DNA of 64,000 nt from Megascapheus bottae (GCA_024803745.1 JANJXV010000043.1:1323501-1387500), one strand, 5' to 3'. Positions 47,161-59,950 are shown, counted from the stretch's first letter. The notes: generated by a model not told the origin, from the sequence alone. Numbers and translations: made by a program.

Positions 47161-48130
47161 GTGAGGGTGAAGGTGAGGGTTAAGATTAAGATTAGGGTTA
47201 GGATTAGGTTAAGGTTTAGGGTTAGGTTTACGGTTACATTTAGAGTAAGGGTTAGAGTTAGTTTTAGGTTGAGAGTTATGTTTACAGTTAGGTTTAGGGT
47301 TAGTGTTAGAGTTAGCGTGAGGGTTAGGGTGAGGGTTAGGGTTAGTGTTAGGACTAGTGTTAGGGTGAGGGTGAATGTTAGGGTTAGGGTGAGGGTGAAG
47401 ATTAAGTTTAGGGTTATGGTTAAGGTTATGGTTATGGTTTGAATTAGGATTATGGTGAGGGTGAGGGTGAGGATTAGGGTTAGGGTTTGGGTTAGGGTAA
47501 GGGTTAGGATTAGGGTTAGGGTTAGGGTTAGGGTTTGGTTTATGCTTAGGTTTCAAGCTAGGACTAGGGTTAGTGTTAGTGTTAGGATTAGGGCTAGGGT
47601 TAGGGATATTTAGGGTTAGGGTTAGGAGTTAGGGGTTATTTTTAGGGTTAGGGTTAAGGTTAGGGATAGGGTTAGTGTTAGAGTGAGGGTAAGCATTAGG
47701 GTTGGGGTTATAATTAGGCTTATGGTTATGGTTAGGGTTATGGTTATGGTTAGGGTTAAGGTTATGTTTAGGTTTAGGATTAGGGTTAGGACTAGGGTTA
47801 GGGTAAGGGTTAGGGTTAGGATTAGGGTTTGCGTTATGGACACTTAGGGTTAGGGTAACGGTTTGGGTTAGGAATTAGGTGTTATATTTAGGGTTATGGT
47901 GAGGGTTAAGATTAGGATGAAGGTGAGGGTTAGGTTTAGGATTATGTTTAGGTTTAATGTTAGGGTGAAGGTGAGGGTTAGGGTGAAGGTAAGGGTTATG
48001 GTTAGGTTTAGGGTTAGGGTTAGTGTTAGTGTTAATGTGAGGGATAGGCTTAGGGTTAGGGTTAAGTTTAGGGTTAGCGTTAAGGTTAGGGTTAGGGTTA
48101 GGTTTATGGTTAGGGTTAAGTACCCTTAGG
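47161..48130 (+). repeat. Distal higher-order block, copy 1
   Basis: Contains, in order, the GGACTAGTGTTAGGG block, GGTTTATGCTTAGG with CAAGCTAGGACTAGGG, a GGGATATTTAGGG cassette at 47,603, GGAGTTAGGGGTTATTTTTA, a GGACACTTAGGG cassette at 47,838 and GGAATTAGGTGTTATATTTA. The same order is found at 51,571 and 59,223. Confidence 0.75.
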
Positions 48131-51100
48131 GTTAGGGTTAGGTTAGGGTTAGGAGGTATGGGTTATTTTTAGGGTTAGGTTAGGGTTAGGGTTCGGTTAG
48201 GGTGAGGGTTAGGGTTAGGGTCAGGGTTAGTGTGATGGTTGGGTTAAGGTTGAGTGTTAGTGTTTAATTTAGGGTTAGGGTTAGTGTTAGGGTTAGGGTT
48301 GAGGTAAGGGTTAGGGTGAGGTTAAGGTTAGGGTTAGGGGTAGGTTTCGGTTGAGGATTAGGGTTAGGTTTACGGTTACGTTTAGGGTTAGGGTTAGTAT
48401 TATGGTTATGGTGAGGTTTAGGGTGAGGATTAGGGTGAGGGTTAGGGTTAGTGTTAGGGCTAGTGTTAGGATGAGGGGGAATGTTAGGGTTAGGGTGAGT
48501 GTGAGGGTTAGGGTTAGGTTTAGGATTATGGTTTGGGTTAGGGTTAGGGTTAGGGTTTGGTTTACAATTAGGCTTAGGGTTATGATTAGGGTCAGGGTTA
48601 GGGTGAGGGTGAGGGTGAAGGTTAAGATTAGGGTTAGGGTTAGGCTCAGGGTGAGGGTGAGGGTGAGGGTTAGGGTTAAGGTTAGGGTTAGGTTTAGGCT
48701 TAGAGTTAGGGTTAGTGTGAGGGTTACATTTAGGTTCAGGGTTAGAGTTAGGGTTAGGGTGAGGATTAGTGATAGGGTTAGGGTTAGGGTTAGGGTTCAG
48801 TTTAGGGTGAGTGTGTAGGTTAAGTTTAGGGTTAGGGTTAGGGTGAGGGTGAGGGTGAGGGTTAGGGTTAAGTTTAGGGTTAGGTTTAGGCTTAGAGTGA
48901 GGGTTAGTGTGAGGGGTACATTTAGGTTCACGGTTAGGGTTAGGGTTAGGGTGAGGGTAAGTGATAGGGTTATGGTTATCGTTAGGGTTTATTTTAGGGT
49001 TAGGGTTAGGGTTAGGGATAGGGTGAGGGTGAGGGTTAAGGTTAGGTTTAGGTTTAGGTTTAGGTTGAGGTTAGGGTTATGGTTACGTTTACGTTTAGGG
49101 TTAGGGTTAGTGTTAGGGTTAGGGTGAGATTTACAGTGATGGTTAGGGTTAGTGTTAGGGCTAGTGTTAGGGTGAGGGTGCATGTTAGGGTTAGGGTGAG
49201 GGTGAGGGTTAGGGTTATGGTTATGTTTAGGATTAGGGTTTGAGTTACGGTTAGGGTGAGGGTTAGGGTTAGGGTTAGGGTTAGGACTAGCGTGAGGGTT
49301 AGGGTTAGGGTGAGGTTGAGGGTTAGGTTTAGGTTTGGGTTAGGGCAAGCGTTAGGGTGAGGGTTAGGGTTAGGGTTAGAGTTAGGTTTTGGGTTAGGGT
49401 TAGAGTTAGGATTAGGGTTAGGGTGAGGGTGAGGGTTAGGGTTTGGGGTAGAGTTAGGGTTAGGTTTAGGGTTTGTGTTAGGTTTAGAGTTAGGGTTAGG
49501 TTGAAGGTGAGGGTGAGGTTTAGCGTGAGGGTTAGGTTTAGGGTTAGGGTGAGGGTGAGGTTTAGGGTTATGGTTACAGTTAGAGTTATTTTTAGGTTTA
49601 GGTTTATTGTGAGTGTTAGGGTGAGGGTTAGGGTTATGGTTAGGGTTAGGTGAGGGTTAGGTTTATTATTAGGGTTAGGGTTAGGGTTAGGGTTAGGGTG
49701 ATGGTTAGGGTTAGGATTAGGGTTAGCATGAGGATTAAGTTTAGGGTTAGGTTTAGGTTGAGGTTTAGTATTAGGGTTACAGTTACGTTTAGGGTTAGGG
49801 TTAGTGTTAGAGTTAGATTGAGATTTAGGATGAGGGTTAGGGTGAGGGCTAGGGTTATTGTTAGGGCTAGTGTTAGGGTGAGGGTGAATGTTAGGGTTAG
49901 GGTGAGGGTGAGGGTTAGGGTTAGGTTTAGGGTGAGGGTGAGGGTTAGGTCTAGGGTTAGGGTTAGGGTTAGGGTTAGCGTTAGGGTGAGGATTAGGGTG
50001 AGGTTTAGTTTTAGGGTTAGGGTTAGGGTTAGGGTGAGACTTAGGTTGAGGGATAGGGTTAGGAATAGGGTGAGGTTTAGGATGAGGGTCAGCGAGATGG
50101 TGACGGATACGGTCAGGTTTAGGGTTAGGGACACTTAGGGTTAGGGCTAGGGTTAAGGTTAGGGTTAGCGTTAGAGTTGGGTTTAGGTTTAAGTTTATGG
50201 TTAGGGCTAGGTAGGTTTAGGGTTAGGCTTAGGGTAAGGGTCCGCGACACTAAGGGTTAGGGTTATTGTTAGGGTTAGGAGTTAGGAGTTATTTTTAGGG
50301 TTAGGTTCGGTTTAGGGTTCGGTTAGGGTGAGGATTAGGGTTAGGGTAGGGTTAAGGTTAAGGTTGGGGTAGTTTTAGGGTTAGGGTTAGGGTTTAGTTT
50401 AGGGTTAGGTTTAGGGTTAGGGATAGGGTGAGGGTTAAGATTAGGAGTAGGTTTAGGTTTAGGTTGAGGTTAGGTTAGGGTTATGGTTATGTTTAGGGTT
50501 AGGGTTAGTGTTAGAGTTAGATTGTGATTTACGGTGAGGGTTAGGGGGAGGGCTAGGGTTATTGTTGGGGCTAGTGTTAGGGTGAGGGTGAATGTTAGGG
50601 CTAGGGTGAGGGTGAGGGTTAAGGTTAGGGTTATGTTTATGGTTAGGGTTAGTGTTTGGGTTAGGGTTGGGGTTTGAGTTATGGTTAGGTTGTGGGTGAG
50701 GGTTAGGGTTAGGATTAGGGTGAGGCTTAGGGTTAGGGTTTGGATTAGGGTTAGGGTTAGGGTTTGGTTTACGTTTTGGCTTAGGGTTATGGTTATGGTT
50801 TGGGTTAGGGTTAGGGTGAGGGTGAGGGTTAAGGTTAGGGTTAGTGTTAGGTTTAGGGTGAGGGTTAGGTTTAGGGTTACATTAAGGTTTAGGGTTAGTG
50901 TGAGGGTTAGGTTGAGTGTTAGGGTTAGGGTTAGGGTTAGGATTATAGTTAGGGTGAGAGTGAGGGTTCAGGTTAGGGTAAGGGTGAGGGTTAGGGTTAT
51001 AGTTAGGGTCAGACTGAGAGTTAGCGTGAGGGTGAGGGTGAAGGTTAGGGTTAGGGTTAGGGTTAAGGTTAGTGTGAGGGTTAGGGTAAGGCTTAGTGTG

Positions 51101-51570
51101 AGGGTTAGGTTTAGGGTTTGGCTTAGGGTAACCGTTAGGGTGAGGGTTAGGTTTAGGTTGAGAATGAGGGTGAAAGTGAGGTTTAGGGTTAGTGTGAGTG
51201 TGAGTGTGAGTGTGAGTGTGAGGGTTAGGTTTAGGGTTTGGTTTAGGGTAAGCGTTAGAGTGAGGGTTAGAGTTAGGTTGAGGATCAGGGTGAGAGTGAG
51301 GTTTAGGGTTAGGGTGAGGGTTAGGGTTAGGGTTAGAGCTAGGATGAGGGTTAGGGTTAGGTTGAGGGTGAGGGTGTGGGTTGGGCTTAGGGTTAGTGTG
51401 AGGGTGAGAGCGAGTGTAATGGTGAGGGTGAGGGTTAGGGTGAGGGTTAAGTTGAGGGTGTGGTTTAGGGTGAGGGTTAGAGTTAGAGTGAGGGTTAGGG
51501 TGAGGGTGAGGGATAGGGTTAGGCTGTGGGTTAGGGTTAGTGTTAGGGTGAGGGTGATAGTGAGGTTAGG

Positions 51571-52300
51571 TTGAGGATGACGGTGAGGGTTAGGGTTAGG
51601 TTTAGGGTCAGGGTGAGAGGGAGGGTAAGGGTTAGAGTTAGGTTTCAGTTGAGTGTTAAGGTTATGGTTAGGTTTAGGGTTAGTGTTAGGGTTAGGGTGA
51701 GTGTTAGGATGAGGGTTAGGGTGAGGGTGAGGGTTAGTGTTAGGGCTAGTGTTAGGGTGAGGGTGAATGTTAGGGTTAGCGTGAGGGTGAGGCTTAAGAT
51801 TAGGGTTATGGTTAAAGTTAAGGTTAGGGTTTGAGTTAGGGTTAGGTTGTGGGTGAGGGTGAGGATTAGAGTTAGTGTTAGGGTTAGGGTTTTGGTTGGG
51901 GTAAGGGTTAGGGTTTGGTTTATGCTTAGGGTTCAGGCTAGGACTAGGGTTAGGTTTAGAGTTAGGATTAGGTTTAGGGTTAGGGACATTTAGGGTTAGG
52001 GTTAGGGTTAGGGTTAGGAGTTAGGGGTTATTTTTAGGGTTAGGGTCAAGGTTAGGGATAGGGTTATGGTTAGGGTGAGAGTAAGGGTTAGGGTTAGGGT
52101 TATGATTAAGGTTATGGTTAGGGTGAGGGTTAGGATTAGGGTTAGGGTGAGGGTTGGGTTTAGGGTTAGGATTAGAGTTAGCGTTAGTATTAGGGTTAGG
52201 ACTAGGGTTAGGGTTAGGATTAGGGTTTGGGTTAGGGACACTTAGGGTTAGGGTAATGGTTAGGGTTAGGAATTAGGTGTTATTTTTAGGGTTATGATGT
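51571..52300 (+). repeat. Distal higher-order block, copy 2
   Basis: Cassettes at 51,983 and 52,236 (253 apart), with GGTTTATGCTTAGG and CAGGCTAGGACTAGGG upstream and GGAATTAGGTGTTATTTTTA downstream. It aligns with 59,223-59,950 at an offset of about 7.65 kb and with 47,161-48,130 at about 4.38 kb. Confidence 0.8.
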
Positions 52301-52792
52301 GAGTTAGGGTTAGGGTAATGGTGAGGTTTAGGGTTAGTGTTAGAATTAGTGTTTGTGTGAGGGTGAGGTTTAAGGTTAAGGTGAAGGTGAGGGTTGGGTT
52401 TAGGATTAGGTTTAGGTTTAATGTTAGGGTGAGGGTGAGTCTGAGGGTTAGGGTGAGGGTTAGGTTTATGATTAGGTTTAGGGTGAGGGCTAGGGTTAGG
52501 GTTAAGGTGAGGGTTAGGCTTAGGTTTAGGGTTAGAGTTAGGGTTTGGATTAGGTTTAGGGTGAGGGTGAGGGTTAGGTTTAGGGTTAGGTTTAATGTTA
52601 GGGTGAGGGTGGGGGTTAGGGTTAGGGTCATGGTTACGGTTAGGGTTAGGTTTAGGGTTTGAGTTAAGGTTAGGGTGAGGGTGAGGTTTAGGGTTAGGTT
52701 TAGGGTTATGGTTTGGGTTAGGGTTAGGGTTAGTGTTTGGTTTACATTTAGGCTTAGGGTTATGGTTAGGGTCAGCGTTAGGGTGAGCGTTA

Positions 52793-54823
52793 GGTTATTG
52801 TTTGGGTTAGTGTTAGTGTTAGGTTTAGGGTTAGGGTGAGAGTGAAGGTGAGGGTTAGCGTAGGGTTAGGTTTATGTTGAGGCGTAGGGTGAAGGTTAGG
52901 GTTAGGGTCATGGTTAGGGTTTGGGACACTTAGGGTTAGTGTTAGTGTTAGGGTTAAAGTTAGTGGTAACGTTAGGTTTATGGTTAGGTTTAGGATTAGG
53001 ATTAAGGTTAGGGTTATGTGAAGGGTTAGGGCTAGATCTAGGTTTAGGTTTTGGATTAGGGTTAGTGTTAGGATTAGGGTGAGGGTGAGGATTAGGTTTA
53101 GGGTAAAGGTAAGTGTTAGGTTTAGGGTGAGGGTTAGGGGTAGGGTTAGGGTTAGGGTGAGGATTAGGGTGAAGGGTAGTTTTAGGGTTATGGTTAGGGG
53201 TAGGGTGAAGTTTAGGGTGAGGGTTAGTTTAGGGTGAGGTTTAGGGTTAGGTGAGGATTAGGGTTAGGGTTAGGGTTTGGGTTAGGGTTAGGGTTTGGGT
53301 TAGGGTTAGGGTTACGCTTAGGGTTTTGGTTAGGGTTAGGGCTAGAGATTGGGTGAGGGTTATGGTTAGGGTTAGATTTATGGTGATGGTGAGCATTAGG
53401 GTGAGGGTTAGGTTTAGTGTTACGTTTAGGGTTAGGGTGAGGGATAGGGTTAGGATTATGGTTAGGGTTAGGGTTAGGTTGAGGTGAGGGTGAGGGTTAG
53501 AGTGAGGTTTAGGTTTAGGATTAATGTTAGGGTTATGGTTTGGTAAGGGTTAGGGTTGGGGTATGGGTTATGGTTAGGGTGAGGTTGAATGTTCGGGTTA
53601 GAGTGAGGTTTAGGGTGAGAGTTTGGGTGAAGGTTAGGGTTAGTGTTAGGGTGAGGGTTAGGGTTAGGGTGAGGGTTAGGGTAGCGTTAGGTTTAGGTTT
53701 AGGGTGAGGGTGAACATTAGGGTCAGGGTTAGGGTTAGGGAAAGTTTTACATTTGGATGAGGGTTATGCTTAGGGTTAGTGTTACGGTTCGGGTTAGGGT
53801 TAGGGTTAGTGTTAGGTTGAGGTAATGGTTAGGGTTTGGGTGAGGGTTGCGTTGAGGGTAAGAGTGCTGGTTAGGTTTAGGTTGAGGGTTAGGGTGAGGG
53901 TTATTGTTAGGGTTAGGGTTAGGGTGAGGGTTAGTGTTAGGGTGAGGTTTAGTGTTAGTTTTAGTGTTAGGGTGAGGGTTAGGGTTAGGGTTACGGTTAC
54001 GGTTACCGTGAGGGTGAGCATTAGGGTGAGGGTTAGGTTTAGAGTTATGTTTTGGGTTAGGATGAGGGTTAGGGTTACGGTTACGGTTAGGGTAAGGGTT
54101 AGGGTTAGGGTGAGGGTGAGGGTGAGGGTTAGGGTGAGGGTTATGTTTAGGGTTAGTGTTAGTGTTAGGGTTAGGGTTTGGGTGAAGGTGAGATGTAGTG
54201 GTATGGTAAGGGTTAGTCTTAGGGTGATGTTGAGGGTTAGGGTTAGGGTTAGGTTGAGGGATAGAGTGAGGGTTTGTGTTAGGGTCATGGTTAGGATTAG
54301 GGGTAGGATGAGGGTTAGGGTGAGGGTTAGGATTAGAGTGAGGGTTAGGGTTAGGTTTAGAGTTAGAGTTAGGGTTTGGTTTAGGGTTAGGGTTAGGGTT
54401 TGGGTTAGGGTTAGGGTTAGGGTTTGGGTTAGGTTTAGGTTTAGGGTTAGGGTTAGGGTTAGGGTTAGGGTGAGGATTTGGGTTAGGGTTAGTGTTACAG
54501 TGAGGGTGAGCATTATGGTGAGGGTTAGGGTTAGAGTTACGTTTTGGGTTAGGATGAGGGTTAGGGTTAGGGTTAGAGTGAGGGTGAGGGTGAGGGTTAT
54601 GGTGAGAGTTAGGTTTAGGTTTAGTGTTAGGTTTAGGGTTAGGGTTAGGGTTAGGGTGGGGGTGAGGACTAGGGTGAGGGTGAGGGTTAGGGTTATGGTG
54701 TGGGTGAGTGTTAGGATGAGGTTTGGGATGACGGTTAGGATTAGGGTCATAGTGAGGGTTAGGTTTAGGGTGTGGATTAGGGTGATTGTTAGGGTTAGGG
54801 TGAGGGTGAGCTGTAGGGTGCGG
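52793..54823 (+). repeat. 2,031-bp near-identical duplicated segment, copy 2
   Basis: Second copy of 39,419-41,449, same orientation, 13,374 bp downstream. One substitution seen (53,109). It includes a GGGACACTTAGGG cassette at about 52,923. The junction at 54,823/54,824 passes straight into unrelated degenerate array. Confidence 0.93.
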
Positions 54824-57800
54824 TTAAGGGTTAAGTTTAGGGTTAGGTTTATGCTTAGTGTGAGGGTTAGGGTAGGGTTACATTTAGGTTTACCGTGAGG
54901 GTCCGGGTTAGGGTGAGGGTTAGGGATAGGGTTAGGGTGAGGGTGAGAGTTCGGGTTAGGGTTAGGGTTAGCATGAGGGTTAAGGTTAGGTTGAGGGTTA
55001 GGGTTAGGGTTAGTGTTAGGTTTAGGGTGAGATTTAGGGTGATGGTTAGGGAGAGGGTTAGGGTTAGTGTTAGGGCTAGTATTAGGGTGAGGGTGAATGT
55101 TTGTTAGGGTGAAGGTGTGGGTTAGTGTTAGGGTTATGTTTAAGGTGAGGGTTAGGGTTACGGTTTGCGTTATAGTGAGGGTGAGGGTGGGGGTGAGGTT
55201 TAGGGTTAGGGTTTGGTTTAGGGTGAGGGTTAGGGTGAGTGTTAGGGGTAGGGTTACGTTTAGGTTTAGAGTTAGGTTTAGGGTTAGGGTGAGGTTTTTG
55301 TGAGGGTTAGGGTTAGGTCTATGGTTAGGGTTAGGGTTAGGATTAGGGTTAGGGTAAGGGTGAGAGTCAGGGTTAGGGGTAGGTTGAGGGTGAGGGTTAG
55401 GGCTAGGGTTATGGTCATGGTGAGTGTTAGGGATAGGGTGAGGGTTAGTGTAAGGGTGAAATTTAGGGTTAGGTTTGGGGTTAGGGTTAGGATGAGGGTT
55501 AGGTGAGGTTTAGCATGAGGATTAGAGTTAGGGTGAGAGTTATAGTGACGGTTAGGGTGAGGGTGAACTGTAGGGTTAGGATGAGGTCGAGGGTTATGGT
55601 TAGGGTGATGGTGACAGTGAGGGTTACATTGAGGATGAGGGTGAGGCTTAGGGTTAGGTTTAGGGTCAGGGTGAAAGGGAGAGTAAGTGTTAGAGTTAGG
55701 TTTAGGTTGAGGGTTATGGTTATGTTTAGGTTTAGTGTTAGCGTTAGGGTTATGGTGAGGGTTAGGGTGAGGATTAGGGTTCGGGTTAGGGCTTGAGTTT
55801 CGATTAGTGTGAGGGTAAGGGTTAGGGTTAGGGTTAGTGTCAGGGTTAGGGTGGGGGTTAGGGTGATGGTTAGGGTTAGGTTTAGGGTTAGGGTTTGGGT
55901 GAGTGTCAGGGTGATGGTGAGTGTTAAGGTTAGGGTCAGGGTTAGGCTTATGTTGAGGGTTAGGGTCACAGTTACATTTAGGTTTAGGGTTAGAGTTAGG
56001 GTTAGGGTAAGGGTTAGGGTGAGGTTTAGGGTGAGGGTTAGGGTTAGGTCTATGGTTAGGGTTAGGGTTAGGATTAGGGTTACGGTGAGGGTGAGGGTTA
56101 GGTTTAGGTTCAGAGTGAGAGGGAGGGATAGGGTGAGGGTGAGGGTGAATGGTTAGGGTTATGGTGAGGGTGAGTGCTAGGATTAGGGTTAGGGTTAGGG
56201 TTAGAGTTAGGTTTAGGGCTAGGGTTTGGGTTAGGGTTAGGGTTGGGTTAGGGTGAGGGTGAGGGTTGAGTTTAGGATTTGGTTTAGGTTTAGGTTTAGG
56301 GTTAGGGTTTGGGTTAGGGTTAGGGTTAGGGCTAGTGTTAGGTTTAAGTTGAGGGTCAGGATGAGGGTTAGCGTGAGGGTTAGGTTTAGGGATAGGGTGA
56401 GGGTGACGTTTAGGGTTAGGGTTTCGCCTAGAGTTATTGTTAGTTTTAGGGTTAGGATGAGGGTTAGGGTGAGGGTTAGGTGAGGGTTAGGGTTAGGGTG
56501 AGGGTTAGGGTAAGGGTGAGTATAAGGCTGAGTGTTAAGATTAGGTTTAGGATTAGTGTTAGGTTGAATTGAGGGTGAGGGTTTGGGTTATGGTTAGAGT
56601 TAGGGTTAGGTTAAGGTGAGGTTTAGGGTTAGGGTTAGGGATAGGGTTATGGTTTGGGTTAGGGTGACTGTTAGGGTTACGGTTAGTGTGAGTGTTTGAT
56701 TTAGGGTTAGAGTTAGGGTTAGGATTAGGCTGAGGGTGAGGGTTAGCGTTTGGGTTAGGGTTAGATTTAGGGTTAGGGTTAGGCTGAGGATGAGGGTTAG
56801 GGTTAGGGTTAGGGTTTGGGTTAGGTTTAGGGTTAGGGTTATTGTTACGGTTTGGTTTAGGGTTAGCGTTGGTGTTAGGTTTAGGTTGAGAATGAGGATG
56901 AGGGTTAGGGTGAGGACTAGGGTTAGGGTTAGGGTGACTGTGAGGATTAGGGTTATGGTTACAGTCAGAGTTATTGTTAGGGTTAGAGTGAGGGTGAGGT
57001 TTAGTTTGTGGGTTAGTTGAGGGTTAGGGAGAGGGTGATGGTTAGGGTGATGGTTAGAATTAGGGATAGGGTGAGGGTTAGGCTTAGGGTCAGGGTCAGG
57101 GTTAAGATTAGGATTAGGGTTAGGGTTAGGGTGAGGGTTAGGATTTGGGTTTATTTTAGGTTTACGGTTAGGGTGAGGGTTAGGTTTAGGTTTAGGGTTA
57201 GGGTTAGGTTAATGGTTAGGTTGAGGGTTAGATTTAGGGATAGGGGGAGGGTGATGGTGAGGGTGAGGGTTAGCATGCGGGTGAGGGTTACCATTAGGGT
57301 AGGGTTAGGGACACTTAGGGTTAGGGTTTAATGTTAGTTGTATGGCTAGGGTTAGTGCTACAACTAGGGTTAGGGTTAGGGTTAGGATTATGGTTAGTGT
57401 TAGGGACCCTTAGGGTTAGGTTTAGGGTTAGCGTTAGGAGTTAAGGTTTATTTTTAGGGATAGGTTTAGTGTTAGGGTTATGGTGTGGGTGAGATTTAGC
57501 ATTAGGGTCAGCTTTAGTGTTAGGGTTGGGGTTACTGTGGGGGTTTGGGTTAGGGTTAGGGTTTGGTTTAGGGTTAGGGATTGGTTTAGGGTTAGGGTTA
57601 GGTTTATGGTGAGGGTGAGGGTGAGGGTGAGGGTTAAGGTTACAGTTAGGGTTAGTTTTAGGTTGAGGGATAGGGTTAGGTTTAGGGTTAGTGTGAGGGT
57701 TACGGTGTGGGCTCGGTGAAGGTTAGGAATTGTGTTACGGATAATGTTAGGGTGAGGGTGAATGTATGGGTTAGGGTGAGGGTGAGTGTTAGGGTTAGGG

Positions 57801-59222
57801 TTATGGTTAAGGTTAGGTTTAGGGTTTGAGTTAGGGTTAGGTGAGGGTGAGGGTGAGTCTTAGTGTTAGGATTAGGGTTAGGGTTAGAGTGAGGGTTAGG
57901 GTTAGGGTGAGGGTGAGGGTTAGGTTTAGGTTTGCGTTAGGGTAAGAGTTAGGGTGAGGGTTAGGGTTAGGGTTAGAGTTAGGTTTTGGGTTAGGGTTAG
58001 TGTTAGGATTAGGGTTAGGGTGATGGTGAGGGTGAGGGTTAGGGTTAGGGTTTGGGGTAGGGTTAGGGTTAGGTTTGGGGTTTGTGTTAGGGTTAGGGTT
58101 AGGTTTGGGATTTGTGTTAGGGTTAGGGTTTGTGTTAGGTTTAAGTTGAGGTTGAGAATGAGGGTTAGGGTGAGGGTTAAGTTTAGGGTTAAGGTGAGGG
58201 TGAGGTTTAGGGTTAGGTTTACGGTTAGAGTTATTGTTAGGTTTAGGTTTAGTGTCAATGTTAGGGTGAGGGTTAAGTGAGGGTTAGGGTTATGGTTAGG
58301 GTGAGGGTGAGGGTTAGGGTTAGGGTGAGGGTTAGGTTAGGGTTTGGATTAGGGTTTGGGTTAGGGTGAGGGTTAGGGTTAGGGTTATGGTTAGGGTTTG
58401 GGTTAGGGTTAGGGTTAGGGTTAGGGCTAGGGTTAGGGTGAGGGTGAGGGTTAAGGTTAGGGTTAGAGTTAGCATTAGGATGAGGGTTAGGGTTAGGGTT
58501 ACATTAAGGTTTAGGGTTAGTGTGAGGTTTAGGGTGAAGGGTAGGGTTACTGTTATGGTTAGGATTAGGGTTGAGGTGAGGGTGAGAGTGAGGGTTAGGG
58601 TGAGGGTTAGGGTTATAGTTAGGGTCAGGTTGAGAGGGAGGGTTAGGGCGAGGGTGAGGGTGAGGGTTAGGTTTAGGGTTTGGGTTAGGGTAAGCATTAG
58701 GATGAGCGTTAGGGTTAGGTTGAAGATGAAGGTGAGAGTGAGGTTCAGGGTTATGTTGAAGGTCAGGGTTAGGTTTAGGGTTACGGTTATGGTGAGGGTT
58801 ATGGTTAGGGTGAGGGTTAGGGTTAGGGTTAGGTTTATGGTTAGGTTTAGGATTAGGGTTAGGGTGTGTGTGAGAGTGAGGGTTAGGTTAAGGTTGAGGG
58901 TTAGGTTTAGAGTTACGGTTATGGTGAGGGTTATGGTTAGGGTAAGGGTTAAGGTGAGTGTTAGTGTAAGGGTTAGGGTTTGGGTTAGGTTTAGGGTTTC
59001 GGCTAGGGTGAGTGTTAGGGTTAAGTTTAGGGTGAGGGTGATGATTAGGGTTAGGGTTACGGTGAGGGTAAGAATGAGCATAATTGTGATGGTGAGGGTT
59101 AGGGTGAGGGTGAGGTTTAGGGTGAGGTTTAGAGTTAGGGTGAGGGTTAGGGTGAGGGTGAGGGTTAGGGTTAGAGTGAGGGTTAGGGTTAGGTTCAGGG
59201 TGAGGGTGATAGTGAGGTTAGG

Positions 59223-59950
59223 TTGAGGATGAGGGTGAGGGTTAGGTTTAGGGTTAGGGTTAGGGACAGGGTGAGAGGGAGTGTAAGGATTAGAGTTAGG
59301 TTTAGGTTGAGGGTTATGGTTATGGTTAGGGTAAGGGTTAGTGTTAGGGTTAGGGTGAGGGTTAGGGTGAGGGTTAGGGTCAGGGGTAGGGTTAGTGTTA
59401 GGGCTAGTGTTAGGGTGAGGGTGAATATTAGGGTTAGGGTGAGGGTGAGGTTTAAGGTTAGGGTTACGGCTAAGGTTAGGGTTAGGGTTTGAGTTAGGGT
59501 TATGGTGAGGGTGAGGGTGAGGATTAGGGTTAGTGTTAGGTTTAGGGTTTTGGTTGGGGTAAGGGTTAGGGTTTGGTTTATGCTTAGGGTTCAGGCTAGG
59601 ACTAGGATTAGGGTTAGGGTTAGGATTAGGGTTAGGGTTAGGGACACTTAGCATTAGGGATAGGGTTAGGGTTAGGAGTTAGGGGTTATTTTTCTGATTA
59701 GGGTTAAGGTTAGGGATAGGGTTATGGTTAGGGTGAGGGTATGGTTTAGGTTTAGGGTTATTATTAGGGCTCTGGTTAGGGTTAGGGTTATGGTTAGAGT
59801 TAGGTTGAGGGTTAGGGTTAGGGTTAGTATCAGGGTTAGGGCTAGGGTTAGGGTTAGGGTTAGGATTAGGGTTTGGGTTAGGGACAATTAGTCGTTGTGG
59901 TAATGGTTAGGGTTAGGAATTAGGTGTTATTTTTAGGGTTATAGTGTGGG
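59223..59950 (+). repeat. Distal higher-order block, copy 3
   Basis: Carries GGGCTAGTGTTAGGG with GTGAATATTAGGG, GGTTTATGCTTAGG with CAGGCTAGGACTAGG, cassettes at 59,641 and 59,881 (240 apart), GGAGTTAGGGGTTATTTTTC and GGAATTAGGTGTTATTTTTA. Closest to the 51,571 copy. Confidence 0.8.

Larger units (their letters stand above)
46858..54823 (+). repeat. Degenerate TTAGGG array, distal domain A
   Basis: Cassettes return, but most now read GGGACACTTA or GGGACATTTA rather than GGGACCCTTA (sites near 46,858, 46,990, 47,603, 47,838, 48,121, 50,109, 50,244, 51,983, 52,236 and 52,925). The companion element reads GGGGTTATTTTTAG instead of the proximal GGGGTTATGTTTAG. A block with GGGCTAGTGTTAGGGTGAGG and a following GTGAATGTTAGGG recurs near 47,350, 48,468, 49,158, 49,866, 50,569 and 51,743, indicating a further repeat level. 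Confidence 0.9.

Noticed and set aside
53825..54898. 357-codon + strand Val-Arg-rich frame that could be mistaken for an arginine-rich DNA-binding protein
   Set aside because: It is the GTTAGG/GTGAGG reading of the array. Its near twin at 40,451-41,512 is explained by the 2-kb DNA duplication, not by protein conservation.
58332..59654. 440-codon open frame on the - strand, and similar LT/PN-rich frames such as 61,926-63,044 (372 codons)
   Set aside because: CCCTAA read in its two stop-free frames gives Leu-Thr or Pro-Asn repeats. Length follows from loss of stops in variant hexamers, not from coding selection.
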